NCBI GenBank assembly: GCA_934148535.1 | Contig: CAKPDF010000007.1 | Span: 1-64,000, forward strand | DNA length: 64,000 bases | Direction of reading: 5' to 3' | Origin: an uncultured Bacilli bacterium | GTDB taxonomy: Bacteria; Bacillota_I; Bacilli_A; RF39; UBA660 | Part shown: piece by piece, positions 1 to 7,420 of the stretch | Layout: each line of letters starts with the position of its first letter | Position numbering within the stretch: the first letter of the stretch is position 1 | Notes under the pieces: model-generated | What the model was told of the DNA's origin: nothing | The model's database searches: none | The model's input: only the letters and a program-made list of their open reading frames with translations | Position numbers and translations under genes: made by a program

Positions 1-330
1 GAAACTCCAGTGCAACCTGTGATGCCAACAGTAGAGCCAGTTATGCCAAATGTAGCTCCACAAATGGAAACTCCAGTGCAACCTGTGATGCCAACAGTAG
101 AGCCAGTTATGCCAAATGTAGCTCCACAAATGGAAACTCCAGTACAACCTGTAATGCCAACAGTAGAGCCAGTTATGCCAAATGTAGCTCCACAAATGGA
201 AACTCCAGTACAATCTGTAATGCCAACAGTAGAGCCAGTTATGCCGAATGTAGTACCACAAATGGAAACTCCAGTACAACCTGTGATGCCAACAGCAGAA
301 CCAGTTATGCCGAATGCAGCACCACAAATG
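1..330 (+). repeat. Five tandem 66-bp coding repeats
   Basis: Units begin GAAACTCCAGT at positions 1, 67, 133, 199 and 265, with a truncated sixth start at 331. The period is exactly 66 bp (22 codons), so copy-number change would keep the reading frame. The last units carry more differences (for example gtagtacca and gcagcacca replacing gtagctcca) than the first three, consistent with recent amplification at the upstream end. The array may continue before base 1. Confidence 0.95.
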
Positions 331-399
331 GAAACTCCACAATCATTGAATGATTTTAATGCTGCTAATATGTTTGTTACTGGTAACAATAATCAATAA
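1..399 (+). CDS. 3' end of a repeat-containing hypothetical protein
   Basis: The frame is open from base 1, so the real start lies outside the window. What remains is about 132 codons. Residues 1-110 are five near-identical 22-residue units rich in Pro, Met, Val, Asn and Gln (core VMPTVEPVMPN), followed by a unique Asn-rich tail ending GNNNQ. There is no membrane segment in the visible part. The low-complexity, proline-spaced units look like an extended spacer or interaction arm. I do not recognise the protein. Its neighbour at 447 is also Asn-rich, which may be a shared compositional habit rather than shared function. Confidence 0.75.
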   Translation, partial: ETPVQPVMPTVEPVMPNVAPQMETPVQPVMPTVEPVMPNVAPQMETPVQPVMPTVEPVMPNVAPQMETPVQSVMPTVEPVMPNVVPQMETPVQPVMPTAEPVMPNAAPQMETPQSLNDFNAANMFVTGNNNQ

Positions 400-446
400 T
401 TAAAAGATTTAGTATTCTAAATCTTATTTTTTAAAGGGATGATAAT

Positions 447-1109
447 ATGAATGATAATGAACAAAAATATTCTAGTACTCCTTATAGAGCTTCTGGAAAT
501 TTAAATACTGTAATTGGAAATCCTAATATTAATATTAACTCTGCTACTACTTCTAATATTATGGAAAATGATAGTAGTAATGTTAATAGTTTTAATTCTA
601 GTTTAAATCAATCACAAAATTTTAATCAACAACAAAATAATCAACCTTTAAATTCAGATGTATCTAATAATAGTTTTAATAATATGAACTTTAATCAAAA
701 AAATGATGATGATAGTTCTGATTATAGTGATCCTGTTAGAGATTTTATTAATAAGACTAATACTTCTAGTAGTGTTATTGATAATAATGTGAATAATAGT
801 AATTTTAATATTGAAACTAATTATGCTAATGATGATGCTTCTAAAGTATCTAGTAGTAATGTTTCAAATGATTATCAGAATACTTATCAAAATACTTATT
901 CAAAATCAACTGCTAGTAGTAATACTACTAATACTGAAGTTCGTTATGAAAATGTATATAATGAGAGAAAAACTAAAAAAACAAAAAAAGGTATTAAAAT
1001 ACCTTCTGAATTTAAGACTGCTGTTATTGTTGTAATAATATTATTAATATTGTTGTCTTGTTTTGATACTGTGTATGATTTTTTTAAAAATTTTTGGATA
1101 AATCTATGA
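447..1109 (+). CDS. Asn/Ser-rich C-terminally anchored membrane protein
   Basis: A 220-residue protein preceded by AAAGGGATGA about ten bases before the ATG. Residues 1-175 are low-complexity Asn/Ser/Thr/Asp sequence with no visible fold. A basic stretch (RKTKKTKKGIK) precedes one hydrophobic helix near residues 190-208 (TAVIVVIILLILLSCF) and a short aromatic tail. This is a tail-anchored topology with a long disordered cytoplasmic arm. There is no signal peptide and no family match that I recognise. Its last 26 bases overlap the convergent RNHCP gene. The function is unknown. Confidence 0.7.
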   Translation: MNDNEQKYSSTPYRASGNLNTVIGNPNININSATTSNIMENDSSNVNSFNSSLNQSQNFNQQQNNQPLNSDVSNNSFNNMNFNQKNDDDSSDYSDPVRDFINKTNTSSSVIDNNVNNSNFNIETNYANDDASKVSSSNVSNDYQNTYQNTYSKSTASSNTTNTEVRYENVYNERKTKKTKKGIKIPSEFKTAVIVVIILLILLSCFDTVYDFFKNFWINL

Positions 1110-1386
1110 TTTTGTCATAGTTATCATCTGTAGCCATTATATTTTTATGTAATTGATGACATTTTTTACACTTATAAATTATTTTATAAGTGTTTTTATA
1201 TTTTTCTATTCCTATTGGTTCTAGTAATCCAAGACAATCGTTTTGTCTATCGCCAGGAAATATATCTACGTGTTTAGAATATAGACAATATGGGCAATGA
1301 TCTCTTGCGGTATAATTTAATTTTTTAACTTTTTTATGACAATTTTCACAGATAAATTCTTCATCTTTCATTGTAAATCTTTTCAT
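1084..1386 (-). CDS. RNHCP domain zinc-binding protein
   Basis: A 100-residue protein that matches the small RNHCP domain family. It has CENCHKK near the N-terminus, then RDHCPYC, a PGDR..C element (DIFPGDRQNDCLGLLEPIG), and a C-terminal CKKCHQLH. The paired Cys motifs indicate structural zinc. The family is usually a stand-alone protein of about 90-120 residues with unknown biochemical role, so this copy is full length. The ATG at 1386 follows a GGTGAG ribosome site. It reads toward the Asn-rich protein gene and overlaps its 3' end. Confidence 0.85.
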   Translation of the reverse strand: MKRFTMKDEEFICENCHKKVKKLNYTARDHCPYCLYSKHVDIFPGDRQNDCLGLLEPIGIEKYKNTYKIIYKCKKCHQLHKNIMATDDNYDKIIDLSKNF

Positions 1387-1460
1387 TTTCTCACCGTTTT
1401 TAGTATAACATACATATTATAAATTGTAAAATTATGAATATATTTTATTGGTGATATATG

Positions 1461-2000
1461 ATGAAAAAGGTTATATATAAGTTTTTAATTGTACTAATCA
1501 TATTTATTTGTTTAGGAATAATAGGTAAATCTAATTCTTTGTATAAGGAAAAAATACATTATTATTTATATGAAGACAACTTAGCTTTTTCTAATTTTAG
1601 AAATTTTTATAATAAGTATTTGGGTGATATTTTTCCTCTTAATAATGTTGGTAATAATACAGTTTCTGTTTTCTCTGAAAATATTAAGTATTTGTCAATG
1701 AATAAATATTATGATGGTGTTGTTTTGAAAGTGGTAGATAATTATTTGGTTCCAGTTTTAAAGGATGGTATAGTAACTTATGTTGGTGAAAAGGAAAATT
1801 ATGGCAATGTTGTAATTGTAATGGGAAATGATGGCGTTAGTATTTGGTATGGTAATGTTTCTAATAGTAGTTTTAAGTTATATGATAGTGTTAAAGTTGG
1901 TGATTTGGTTGGAGAGGTAAAAGATAACAAATTATATTTAGCTTTTTTTGATGGGGATGAATTTTTAGATTATGACTTTTATATGAATAAAATTTACTAA
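1461..2000 (+). CDS. SpoIVFA-like membrane protein with degenerate M23 fold
   Basis: A 179-residue protein: one N-terminal transmembrane helix (residues ~4-22, FLIVLIIFICLGIIG), a variable middle, and a C-terminal beta-rich domain that follows the lysostaphin/M23 pattern (GIVTYVGEKENYGNVVIV, then GNVSNSS, then DSVKVGDLVGEV). The zinc ligands of active M23 peptidases (HxxxD and HxH) are absent, as in the sporulation protein SpoIVFA. That resemblance and the spore-forming background suggest a regulatory role in sporulation proteolysis, but no spoIVFB lies beside it. ATG 1461 is preferred over ATG 1458 because of its distance from GGTGA. Confidence 0.55.
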   Translation: MKKVIYKFLIVLIIFICLGIIGKSNSLYKEKIHYYLYEDNLAFSNFRNFYNKYLGDIFPLNNVGNNTVSVFSENIKYLSMNKYYDGVVLKVVDNYLVPVLKDGIVTYVGEKENYGNVVIVMGNDGVSIWYGNVSNSSFKLYDSVKVGDLVGEVKDNKLYLAFFDGDEFLDYDFYMNKIY

Positions 2001-2067
2001 TTGGTAATTTGCTAGAAAAATATTTCTAATGTGTTATAATGTATTTATAACATATGGAGGTATTGAT

Positions 2068-4086
2068 ATGGTTCAGAATTTAGATGATATTGAAGGTGTT
2101 GGGCCTAAAACTTTAAGTAATTTGCAAAAACTAAATATTAATAGTGTTGATGATTTAATTAATTATTATCCTTATAGATATGATGTTTTAAAAAGAACTG
2201 ATATGGATCAGGTTGCTGATGGTGCTAAAGTTATAATGGATGGCATTATAGAGGGACAGCCAACTCTTATAAATATTAGTCCCAGTTTAAAGAAATTTAT
2301 TTTTAGAATCAGTAATAAGCGTAATATTTTTAATATTACTATTTATAATCAAACTTATTTGCAGAGTGAATTAAAATGTGGTAAATCTATTATTGTATTT
2401 GGTAAATATAATAGAATTAAGAATACTATCGTTGCTAATGAGGTTAGATTTGGTGAGTTACCTGATACTCCACAAATTGAACCTGTTTATTATACTACTT
2501 CTGGGTTGTCTAGAAAAAATATTGCTAAATATATTCAGACAGTAATAGATGAGGGAATAGATGTTGTTAGTTATTTACCAGAGTATATTTGTGATAAATA
2601 TAATTTTTCTACTAAGAGTTATGCTATTGAACAGATTCATCATCCTACTGATATTTTGTCTTTAAAAAAGGCTAGACAAAGATTAAAATATGAAGAGTTA
2701 TTTATGTATTTATTGAAAATACAATATTTGAAAAGGAAAAATCAAAATTCTGATGCTTCTTTAAGTAGAAAAATTGAACATTCTAAAGTTAATAAATTTA
2801 TTAAGAATCTTAGTTTTAAGTTGACTGTTGATCAGTTAAAAAGTATAGAGGAAATTGAAAAAGATTTATGCTCTAAAAAGAGGATGAATAGATTGCTTCA
2901 AGGTGATGTTGGTAGTGGTAAGACTATTGTTGCTTTTATTGCTAGTTATATTAATTATTTATCTGGTTATCAAACTGCTTTTATGGCTCCTACAGAGATT
3001 CTTGCTACTCAGCATTATGAAAATGCTTTGAAATTGTTTAAGGATACTGATATTAAGATAGATTTACTTACTTCTTCTGTTTCAAAAAAGAAACGAGAGG
3101 AGATATATAGTAATTTAAAGAATGGAGAGATAGATTTAATTATTGGTACTCAATCTTTAATTCAAGAAAAAGTAGAGTTTAGTAATCTAGGATTGGTTAT
3201 TACTGACGAACAACATAGATTTGGTGTTAATCAAAGAACTATATTTAAAAATAAGGGTGTTATGGCTGATGTTTTATCTATGAGTGCTACACCTATTCCT
3301 AGAACTTATGCTTTAACTGTTTATGGTGATATGGATGTTTCTAATATTAAAACTAAGCCTGAGGGTAGAAAAGAAGTTATAACTTACTTTAAGAAAGAAA
3401 AAGAAATATATGAAGTTTTAACAATGATGAAAAAAGAACTAGATTTAAAACATCAGATTTATGTAATAGCTCCTGCTATTAATCAGGAAGAAAGTGATGA
3501 AAATCATTCTGTTATTAAGCTAAGAGAACAGATGGAGAAGGCTTTTGGTAAAATTGCTAAAATTGGTATTGTTCATGGTAAACTAGATAGTGATGAGAAA
3601 AATAAAACTATGAATGAATTTGAAAATGGTAAAATTGATATTTTGATTTCTACTACTGTTATTGAGGTTGGTGTTAATGTACCAAATGCTAGTATGATAG
3701 TTATATTTGAAGCTAATATGTTCGGTTTATCTACATTACATCAACTTAGAGGTCGCGTTGGTAGGGGAGATATTCAAAGTTATTGTATTTTAATTGCTGA
3801 ATCTTCTAGTGATAGACTAAAAATGTTAGAAAAATGTAATGATGGTTTTGAAATAAGTGAATATGATTTTGTTAATCGTGGTGAGGGTGATTTATTTGGT
3901 GTTAGACAAAGTGGTGATACTGGTTTGATTTTGGCTAATATTAAAAGAGATTTTAAGTTGATGCTTAGGGTTAAAGAGGATGTTGAGGCATTTATTCCTG
4001 TATTATTTAATGATGAAATTAATATATTCAATAATAGATATCAAAATATTTTAGACAAGTTAAAAGAGGTGGAGGATATTGATTAA
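2068..4086 (+). CDS. recG: ATP-dependent DNA helicase RecG
   Basis: A 672-residue RecG, which remodels stalled replication forks and Holliday junctions by fork reversal. An N-terminal helix-hairpin-helix and wedge/OB domain comes first (DDIEGVGPKTLSNLQKLNI). The SF2 motor follows, with Walker A GDVGSGKT near residue 279, DEQH near 380, SATPIPRT, and the motif VI region HQLRGRVGRG. Length and motif order are normal. The ATG at 2068 sits seven bases after GGAGG. An upstream in-frame ATG at 2029 has no ribosome site and would start before the TATAAT at 2035. A 7-bp inverted repeat (GTTATAA/TTATAAC, 2033-2051) overlaps that -10 box. The gene is transcribed alone. Confidence 0.97.
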   Translation: MVQNLDDIEGVGPKTLSNLQKLNINSVDDLINYYPYRYDVLKRTDMDQVADGAKVIMDGIIEGQPTLINISPSLKKFIFRISNKRNIFNITIYNQTYLQSELKCGKSIIVFGKYNRIKNTIVANEVRFGELPDTPQIEPVYYTTSGLSRKNIAKYIQTVIDEGIDVVSYLPEYICDKYNFSTKSYAIEQIHHPTDILSLKKARQRLKYEELFMYLLKIQYLKRKNQNSDASLSRKIEHSKVNKFIKNLSFKLTVDQLKSIEEIEKDLCSKKRMNRLLQGDVGSGKTIVAFIASYINYLSGYQTAFMAPTEILATQHYENALKLFKDTDIKIDLLTSSVSKKKREEIYSNLKNGEIDLIIGTQSLIQEKVEFSNLGLVITDEQHRFGVNQRTIFKNKGVMADVLSMSATPIPRTYALTVYGDMDVSNIKTKPEGRKEVITYFKKEKEIYEVLTMMKKELDLKHQIYVIAPAINQEESDENHSVIKLREQMEKAFGKIAKIGIVHGKLDSDEKNKTMNEFENGKIDILISTTVIEVGVNVPNASMIVIFEANMFGLSTLHQLRGRVGRGDIQSYCILIAESSSDRLKMLEKCNDGFEISEYDFVNRGEGDLFGVRQSGDTGLILANIKRDFKLMLRVKEDVEAFIPVLFNDEINIFNNRYQNILDKLKEVEDID

Positions 4087-4118
4087 CTTTACATCTTTAT
4101 TTAAAAAAATGTAAAGTT
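4085..4118 (+). terminator. Stem-loop after recG
   Basis: A perfect 10-bp inverted repeat, AACTTTACAT (4085-4094) and ATGTAAAGTT (4109-4118), overlaps the recG stop codon. No U-tract follows, so it may protect the mRNA 3' end or be a weak terminator rather than a canonical intrinsic one. Confidence 0.5.
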
Positions 4119-4130
4119 ATATAAAAGTAC

Positions 4131-4159
4131 TTGTCAAATAATAAAAAATATATTATGAT
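4131..4159 (+). promoter_or_regulatory. Sigma-A promoter for the 4.17-kb small RNA
   Basis: TTGTCA (4131-4136), a 17-bp spacer and TATGAT (4154-4159). The expected start is near 4166, which is exactly where the first RNA hairpin begins. No open reading frame of useful size follows, so the promoter most simply serves a noncoding transcript. Confidence 0.6.
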
Positions 4160-4165
4160 TATTAT

Positions 4166-4265
4166 GACATAAGAGATTATGTCCACTCTCTACGAAATAA
4201 AATGTAGGAGTGTATTCAACCAAAACCCCCTGAAGAGAGCATTTAACCGTGCTCTCATTTTTTAT
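4166..4265 (+). ncRNA. Candidate three-hairpin small RNA with C-rich loop
   Basis: About 100 nt bounded by its own promoter and an intrinsic terminator. Hairpin 1: GACATAA, GAGA tetraloop, TTATGTC (4166-4183). Hairpin 2: CACTCTCTAC/GTAGGAGTG (4184-4212), nine pairs with one bulged T. A single-stranded stretch carries ACCAAAACCCCCT (4220-4231), unusual in this AT-rich sequence and complementary to strong Shine-Dalgarno sites. Hairpin 3: GAGAGCA/TGCTCTC (4235-4256), followed by ATTTTTT as terminator. C-rich unpaired stretches are the pairing elements of RsaE/RoxS-type RNAs; membership in any known family is not claimed. It lies at the left edge of the island, so it could belong to recG's neighbourhood or to the island. 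Confidence 0.55.
4195..4209 (+). repeat. 15-bp repeat, left copy (possible att remnant)
   Basis: The sequence aaataaaatgtagga at 4195-4209 recurs exactly at 7933-7947 in the same orientation, flanking the Fic/Abi genes and the integrase remnant. This could be an attachment-site core duplicated by integration. It could also be chance in AT-rich DNA, and both copies fall inside hairpin-forming segments. Confidence 0.3.
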
Positions 4266-4456
4266 GCCCATTTTATAAGGGCTTGCGAGGCATCGACTTT
4301 TCTAAAATAATTTTAGGTACAATTTAGGTACAAAAAATTTGATTTAAGAAATAGTTCATTGAAGAAAAGTGCCGAAAGTGACAAAAATTCTCAATGGATT
4401 TTTAATTTTAACAATGATACGGATAAAATATAAATGGTCAGTATGAATGAAAAAAT

Positions 4457-4512
4457 ATTATTCCACAAGCGGTATAAAATATATTGACATATTATTCCAG
4501 AAACGGTATAAT
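4457..4512 (+). promoter_or_regulatory. Consensus promoter with tandem operator-like repeats
   Basis: TTGACA (4484-4489), a 17-bp spacer and TATAAT (4507-4512) form a perfect consensus promoter for the small ORF and fic gene. Two 21-bp direct repeats (4457-4477 and 4491-4511; 19 of 21 identical, ATTATTCC...CGGTATAA) lie 34 bp apart, the second covering the spacer and -10 box. Each has partial dyad symmetry (TTATTCC/GGTATAA). This is the arrangement expected for a repressor-controlled promoter. The repressor could be one of the two encoded proteins, as in autoregulated toxin-antitoxin pairs. Confidence 0.7.
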
Positions 4513-4533
4513 CTATATATAGAGGTGATAACT

Positions 4534-4857
4534 ATGCATATTAAAGATGTAAAAGATATTAGTGATGTTGCTAAAGATATTAAAAATCTAACAGAGCAAA
4601 AGAAAAATCCAACAAGAGAAGGCATGGAAAAAGTAATAAAAAGTGTTAGAGAACATTTAATATTAGAAACAGAAGTATATGAGGATACTTTGTGTGTAGC
4701 TAATAATAGTACTAAAGTGAATATAGAGAATATTGATAGTAAAGTGTTATATGATCGATTAGATGCTTATAAAACTATATGCTTATGTTATTTATTAAAT
4801 AAGTATGGTAAAGAAGCATTTGATAAAATTATTAAAGAATACAATTTGGAGGTGTAA
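4534..4857 (+). CDS. Small helical protein upstream of fic
   Basis: A 107-residue, mostly helical, soluble protein starting at ATG 4534, eight bases after AGAGGTGA. In-frame ATGs further upstream would start before the promoter. It has no recognised domain: the N-terminal half is Lys/Asp-rich (DVKDISDVAKDIKNLTEQ) and the C-terminal half contains YKTICLCYLLNKYGKEAFDK. Only two bases separate its stop from the fic start, so the two genes are surely co-transcribed. The position suggests an antitoxin or regulator of the Fic protein, but the Fic protein carries its own inhibitory motif, so this is only inference. Confidence 0.65.
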   Translation: MHIKDVKDISDVAKDIKNLTEQKKNPTREGMEKVIKSVREHLILETEVYEDTLCVANNSTKVNIENIDSKVLYDRLDAYKTICLCYLLNKYGKEAFDKIIKEYNLEV

Positions 4858-4859
4858 AA

Positions 4860-5783
4860 ATGAAATTTATGACAATAAAAGAAGCAAGTGAAAAATGGAA
4901 TATTAGTGAAAGAAGGATAAGACAACTTATTCAAGATGGTAGAATATTAGGTGCAGAAAAAATTGGTACTGCATGGTATATTCCAAATGATGTTGGGAAG
5001 CCAGTTGATAAAAGAGTGAAAGATGAAATTGAATTTAAAATTGATCTACCAGAAGATTATTTTAAAGAAGTTGATGAAAAACTTGCTAAGCTAAATAGTA
5101 AGAGGCCATTATCAAAAGAAGCCACTGAGTCATTACAAAATGCAATTAATCTAGAATGGACATATAACAGTAATGGTATTGAAGGTAATACTTTAACATT
5201 AAAAGAAACTAAAGTAGTGTTGGAAGGAATTACTATTGGTGGTAAGTCTGTAAAAGAACACTTAGAAGCTATTAATCATGAAAATGCTATTGAGTATTTA
5301 GAAGGATTAGTAAAAGATAAAAGTGAAATATCTGAATGGAACATTAAAGGATTACATCAGTTAATTTTAAAAGGTATAGATGATGATAATGCTGGAAGAT
5401 ATAGAAATCATAATGTTATTATAAGTGGGGCAAAGCACAGGCCACCAGAATACATAAAAGTTCCAGAATTAATGGAAAAGTTAATGATAAACTATGATGA
5501 TTGGGATAAATATCATCCAATAGTAAGAGCATCTTTGTTACATGGAGAGTTAGTTAAAATCCATCCATTTATTGATGGAAATGGTAGAACATCTAGATTA
5601 ATAATGAATATGGATTTAATGAGAAGTGGATATGTACCAGTTATTATAAAAAAAGATAATAGATTAAAATATTATGAAGCACTTGATAAGACACATATAA
5701 CAGGTGATTACACTGATTTTGTTAAATTAGTGACAGAAGCAGAAAATGAAATGTTAGATAGATACTTAGAAGTTATAGGGTAA
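4860..5783 (+). CDS. Class II Fic family adenylyltransferase with N-terminal HTH
   Basis: A 307-residue protein. Residues 1-45 are an excisionase/MerR-like helix-turn-helix (TIKEASEKWNISERRIRQLI). The Fic core has the catalytic loop HPFIDGNGR at about 235-243. The autoinhibitory motif (S/T)xxxE(G/N) appears as SNGIEG at about 104-109, N-terminal to the core, which defines class II Fic proteins. Fic enzymes transfer AMP, or less often another nucleotide moiety, to a target hydroxyl. The target here is unknown. The DNA-binding domain together with the operator-like repeats upstream suggests autoregulation. Start supported by GGAGGTG. It lies in the integrase-linked island and could act in phage defence or as a toxin. 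Confidence 0.9.
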   Translation: MKFMTIKEASEKWNISERRIRQLIQDGRILGAEKIGTAWYIPNDVGKPVDKRVKDEIEFKIDLPEDYFKEVDEKLAKLNSKRPLSKEATESLQNAINLEWTYNSNGIEGNTLTLKETKVVLEGITIGGKSVKEHLEAINHENAIEYLEGLVKDKSEISEWNIKGLHQLILKGIDDDNAGRYRNHNVIISGAKHRPPEYIKVPELMEKLMINYDDWDKYHPIVRASLLHGELVKIHPFIDGNGRTSRLIMNMDLMRSGYVPVIIKKDNRLKYYEALDKTHITGDYTDFVKLVTEAENEMLDRYLEVIG

Positions 5784-5831
5784 ATTGTAAAAAAGTGATA
5801 TAATAATATTTATTCTGGAAGTAGGTGTGTT

Positions 5832-7343
5832 ATGGAGAAACATTCAAATAATTTATTAATAAGAGGATTAGAATCTAAAAATATTAATTTTCAAAATAGA
5901 GAAAAAAGTAAATTTAATAGTTATAGTTATTATCAAGTTGTAAATGCATATAAGTCTCTTTTTGTTTCGGGAGTGGAAACTATTGATGATATATATAATT
6001 ATATTAATAATGGAGTTAAAATTAATGAATATAAAGCTTCATTCGGTATAACAGCAAATACTGACATTTTTAGAGAAATATGTAAAAAAATATGTAAAAA
6101 ATATGGTATAAGTTATTCTCATACAATGAAGGATATAGCTCTTAGGAAAAATATTTCTAAGATAGACTATGTTCATCATATTTATCCTCAAAATACTCAA
6201 TATAGTGATTTCTTGCGAATGTATAAATTTGAACATGAGTTAAGAAATATGCTTTTAAAATATACATTGATAATAGAAGAAAGTATAAAAAATGTTTTCA
6301 TAAAGCATCTAAATAATACTCCTGACGTAAAAGCTAATTTCTTATCAGATATTAATAATTATGATACTTCTAGAGGAAACAATGATGCACTTGATACATT
6401 AAAATTAATATTTGAAAAACAAAAAAATAAACATTCAAAGCCAATTCAAAGGAAAAGAAAGCAAGATATAACTATTCCATATTGGATTTTAATTAATGAA
6501 TTAACCATGAATGAAACATATAATGTAATAAAAAACTTAAAACCAGAAATAAGTATTTTAATTTTTCAAGATTGTCTAAACCATTTTACAAATAAAAAGG
6601 TTGATATAAAAGATAAAACAAAACCAAGAAAACAAATTCAAAATGAAAAAGGAATGATTTTATCTTTTAGAACATTAATAAAATATATAGGAACATTTAG
6701 AAATATGCTAGCACATAATCAACCAATATATTGTTATAATCATAAAGACTATTGTTTAATGAATTATCCTACAATGAGTTATGATATGCCATGGGTCGAT
6801 ATGAAAAAAAATCCAACTTCGCCAGAAATAGTTCAACAACATAAAATAAATTCAGTAACAATGCATGATTTAGAAACCTTTTTTGGACAAGATAAATACA
6901 ACGCTAATAATTCATGCAGGGACATAAATTTATCATTTATTATTTATATAATATATAAGATTATTTCTACTATTGATAAGAATACAGAATTCTATGAAGA
7001 ACTAATTAGACTATATAAAAAGTATAGTATAATTTTAGATTTGAACGAAAAACAGATATCAGATGCTGTGAGTGTTGAAAATTTGATGAGTGAAATAGAA
7101 AAAATCAATATGCTTGAATTAGATTATAAGGAAATAATTAATAAAATTGATAATAATAAATCATATAAGCAAGAATTAAAAACTTTTATAAGTGGCTTTA
7201 ATGAGAAAAAAAGAAAAATAAATACACTATCAAACAAAATAAAAATCAAAGAAATTAAATCAAAGTATAAACCATTTCCTGCCAAAATACGATACACAGA
7301 TTATACAGGAATTGATAAAAAGTATTTTGAAGATATTAAATGA
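5832..7343 (+). CDS. AbiF/AbiD-like (Abi_2) abortive infection HEPN protein
   Basis: A 503-residue soluble protein resembling the Abi_2 (AbiD/AbiF) family. Residues ~130-160 (EHELRNMLLKYTLIIEESIK) and ~216-235 (IPYWILINELTMNETYNVIK) match the usual family pattern. RNMLAH at 290-295 is an Rx4H motif like the catalytic motif of HEPN ribonucleases. A helical C-terminal extension of about 200 residues makes it longer than many relatives. Abi_2 proteins confer abortive phage resistance, probably by RNA cleavage. TATAAT near 5800 and AAGTAGGTG before the ATG support independent expression. A small RNA gene follows 77 bases later, and the RNA may control this protein. The neighbouring Fic gene and broken integrase indicate transfer. 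Confidence 0.82.
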   Translation: MEKHSNNLLIRGLESKNINFQNREKSKFNSYSYYQVVNAYKSLFVSGVETIDDIYNYINNGVKINEYKASFGITANTDIFREICKKICKKYGISYSHTMKDIALRKNISKIDYVHHIYPQNTQYSDFLRMYKFEHELRNMLLKYTLIIEESIKNVFIKHLNNTPDVKANFLSDINNYDTSRGNNDALDTLKLIFEKQKNKHSKPIQRKRKQDITIPYWILINELTMNETYNVIKNLKPEISILIFQDCLNHFTNKKVDIKDKTKPRKQIQNEKGMILSFRTLIKYIGTFRNMLAHNQPIYCYNHKDYCLMNYPTMSYDMPWVDMKKNPTSPEIVQQHKINSVTMHDLETFFGQDKYNANNSCRDINLSFIIYIIYKIISTIDKNTEFYEELIRLYKKYSIILDLNEKQISDAVSVENLMSEIEKINMLELDYKEIINKIDNNKSYKQELKTFISGFNEKKRKINTLSNKIKIKEIKSKYKPFPAKIRYTDYTGIDKKYFEDIK

Positions 7344-7385
7344 ATATAATTGTGTAAAAAACATATAATAATATTGAGTTATGTA

Positions 7386-7414
7386 TAGACAAATATAGTT
7401 TTTTTTGCTATAAT
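7386..7414 (+). promoter_or_regulatory. Strong promoter for the small RNA downstream of the Abi gene
   Basis: TAGACA (7386-7391), a 17-bp spacer and TATAAT (7409-7414). It sits 42 bases after the Abi stop codon and reads into a 61-nt hairpin/terminator unit with no protein gene before the terminator. The opposite-strand integrase remnant begins beyond the terminator and cannot be its target. Confidence 0.75.
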
Positions 7415-7420
7415 CTATAT

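Noticed and set aside
1..330. CRISPR-like array
   Set aside because: The repeats are contiguous 66-bp coding units with no unique spacers and stay in one open frame.
2029..2067. Upstream recG start
   Set aside because: No ribosome site, begins upstream of the likely -10 box, and adds residues not seen in RecG.
3780..4031. Minus-strand open frame inside recG
   Set aside because: Shadow of a strong plus-strand gene; no ribosome site and low-complexity translation.
4261..4330. tRNA gene or tRNA-derived attachment site around ATGCCC...GGGCTTGCGAGGCAT and the TAGGTACAA direct repeats
   Set aside because: No cloverleaf, T-loop or anticodon arm can be built. The repeated TAGGTACAA may be integrase-related, but no second copy of the region was found at the island's other end.
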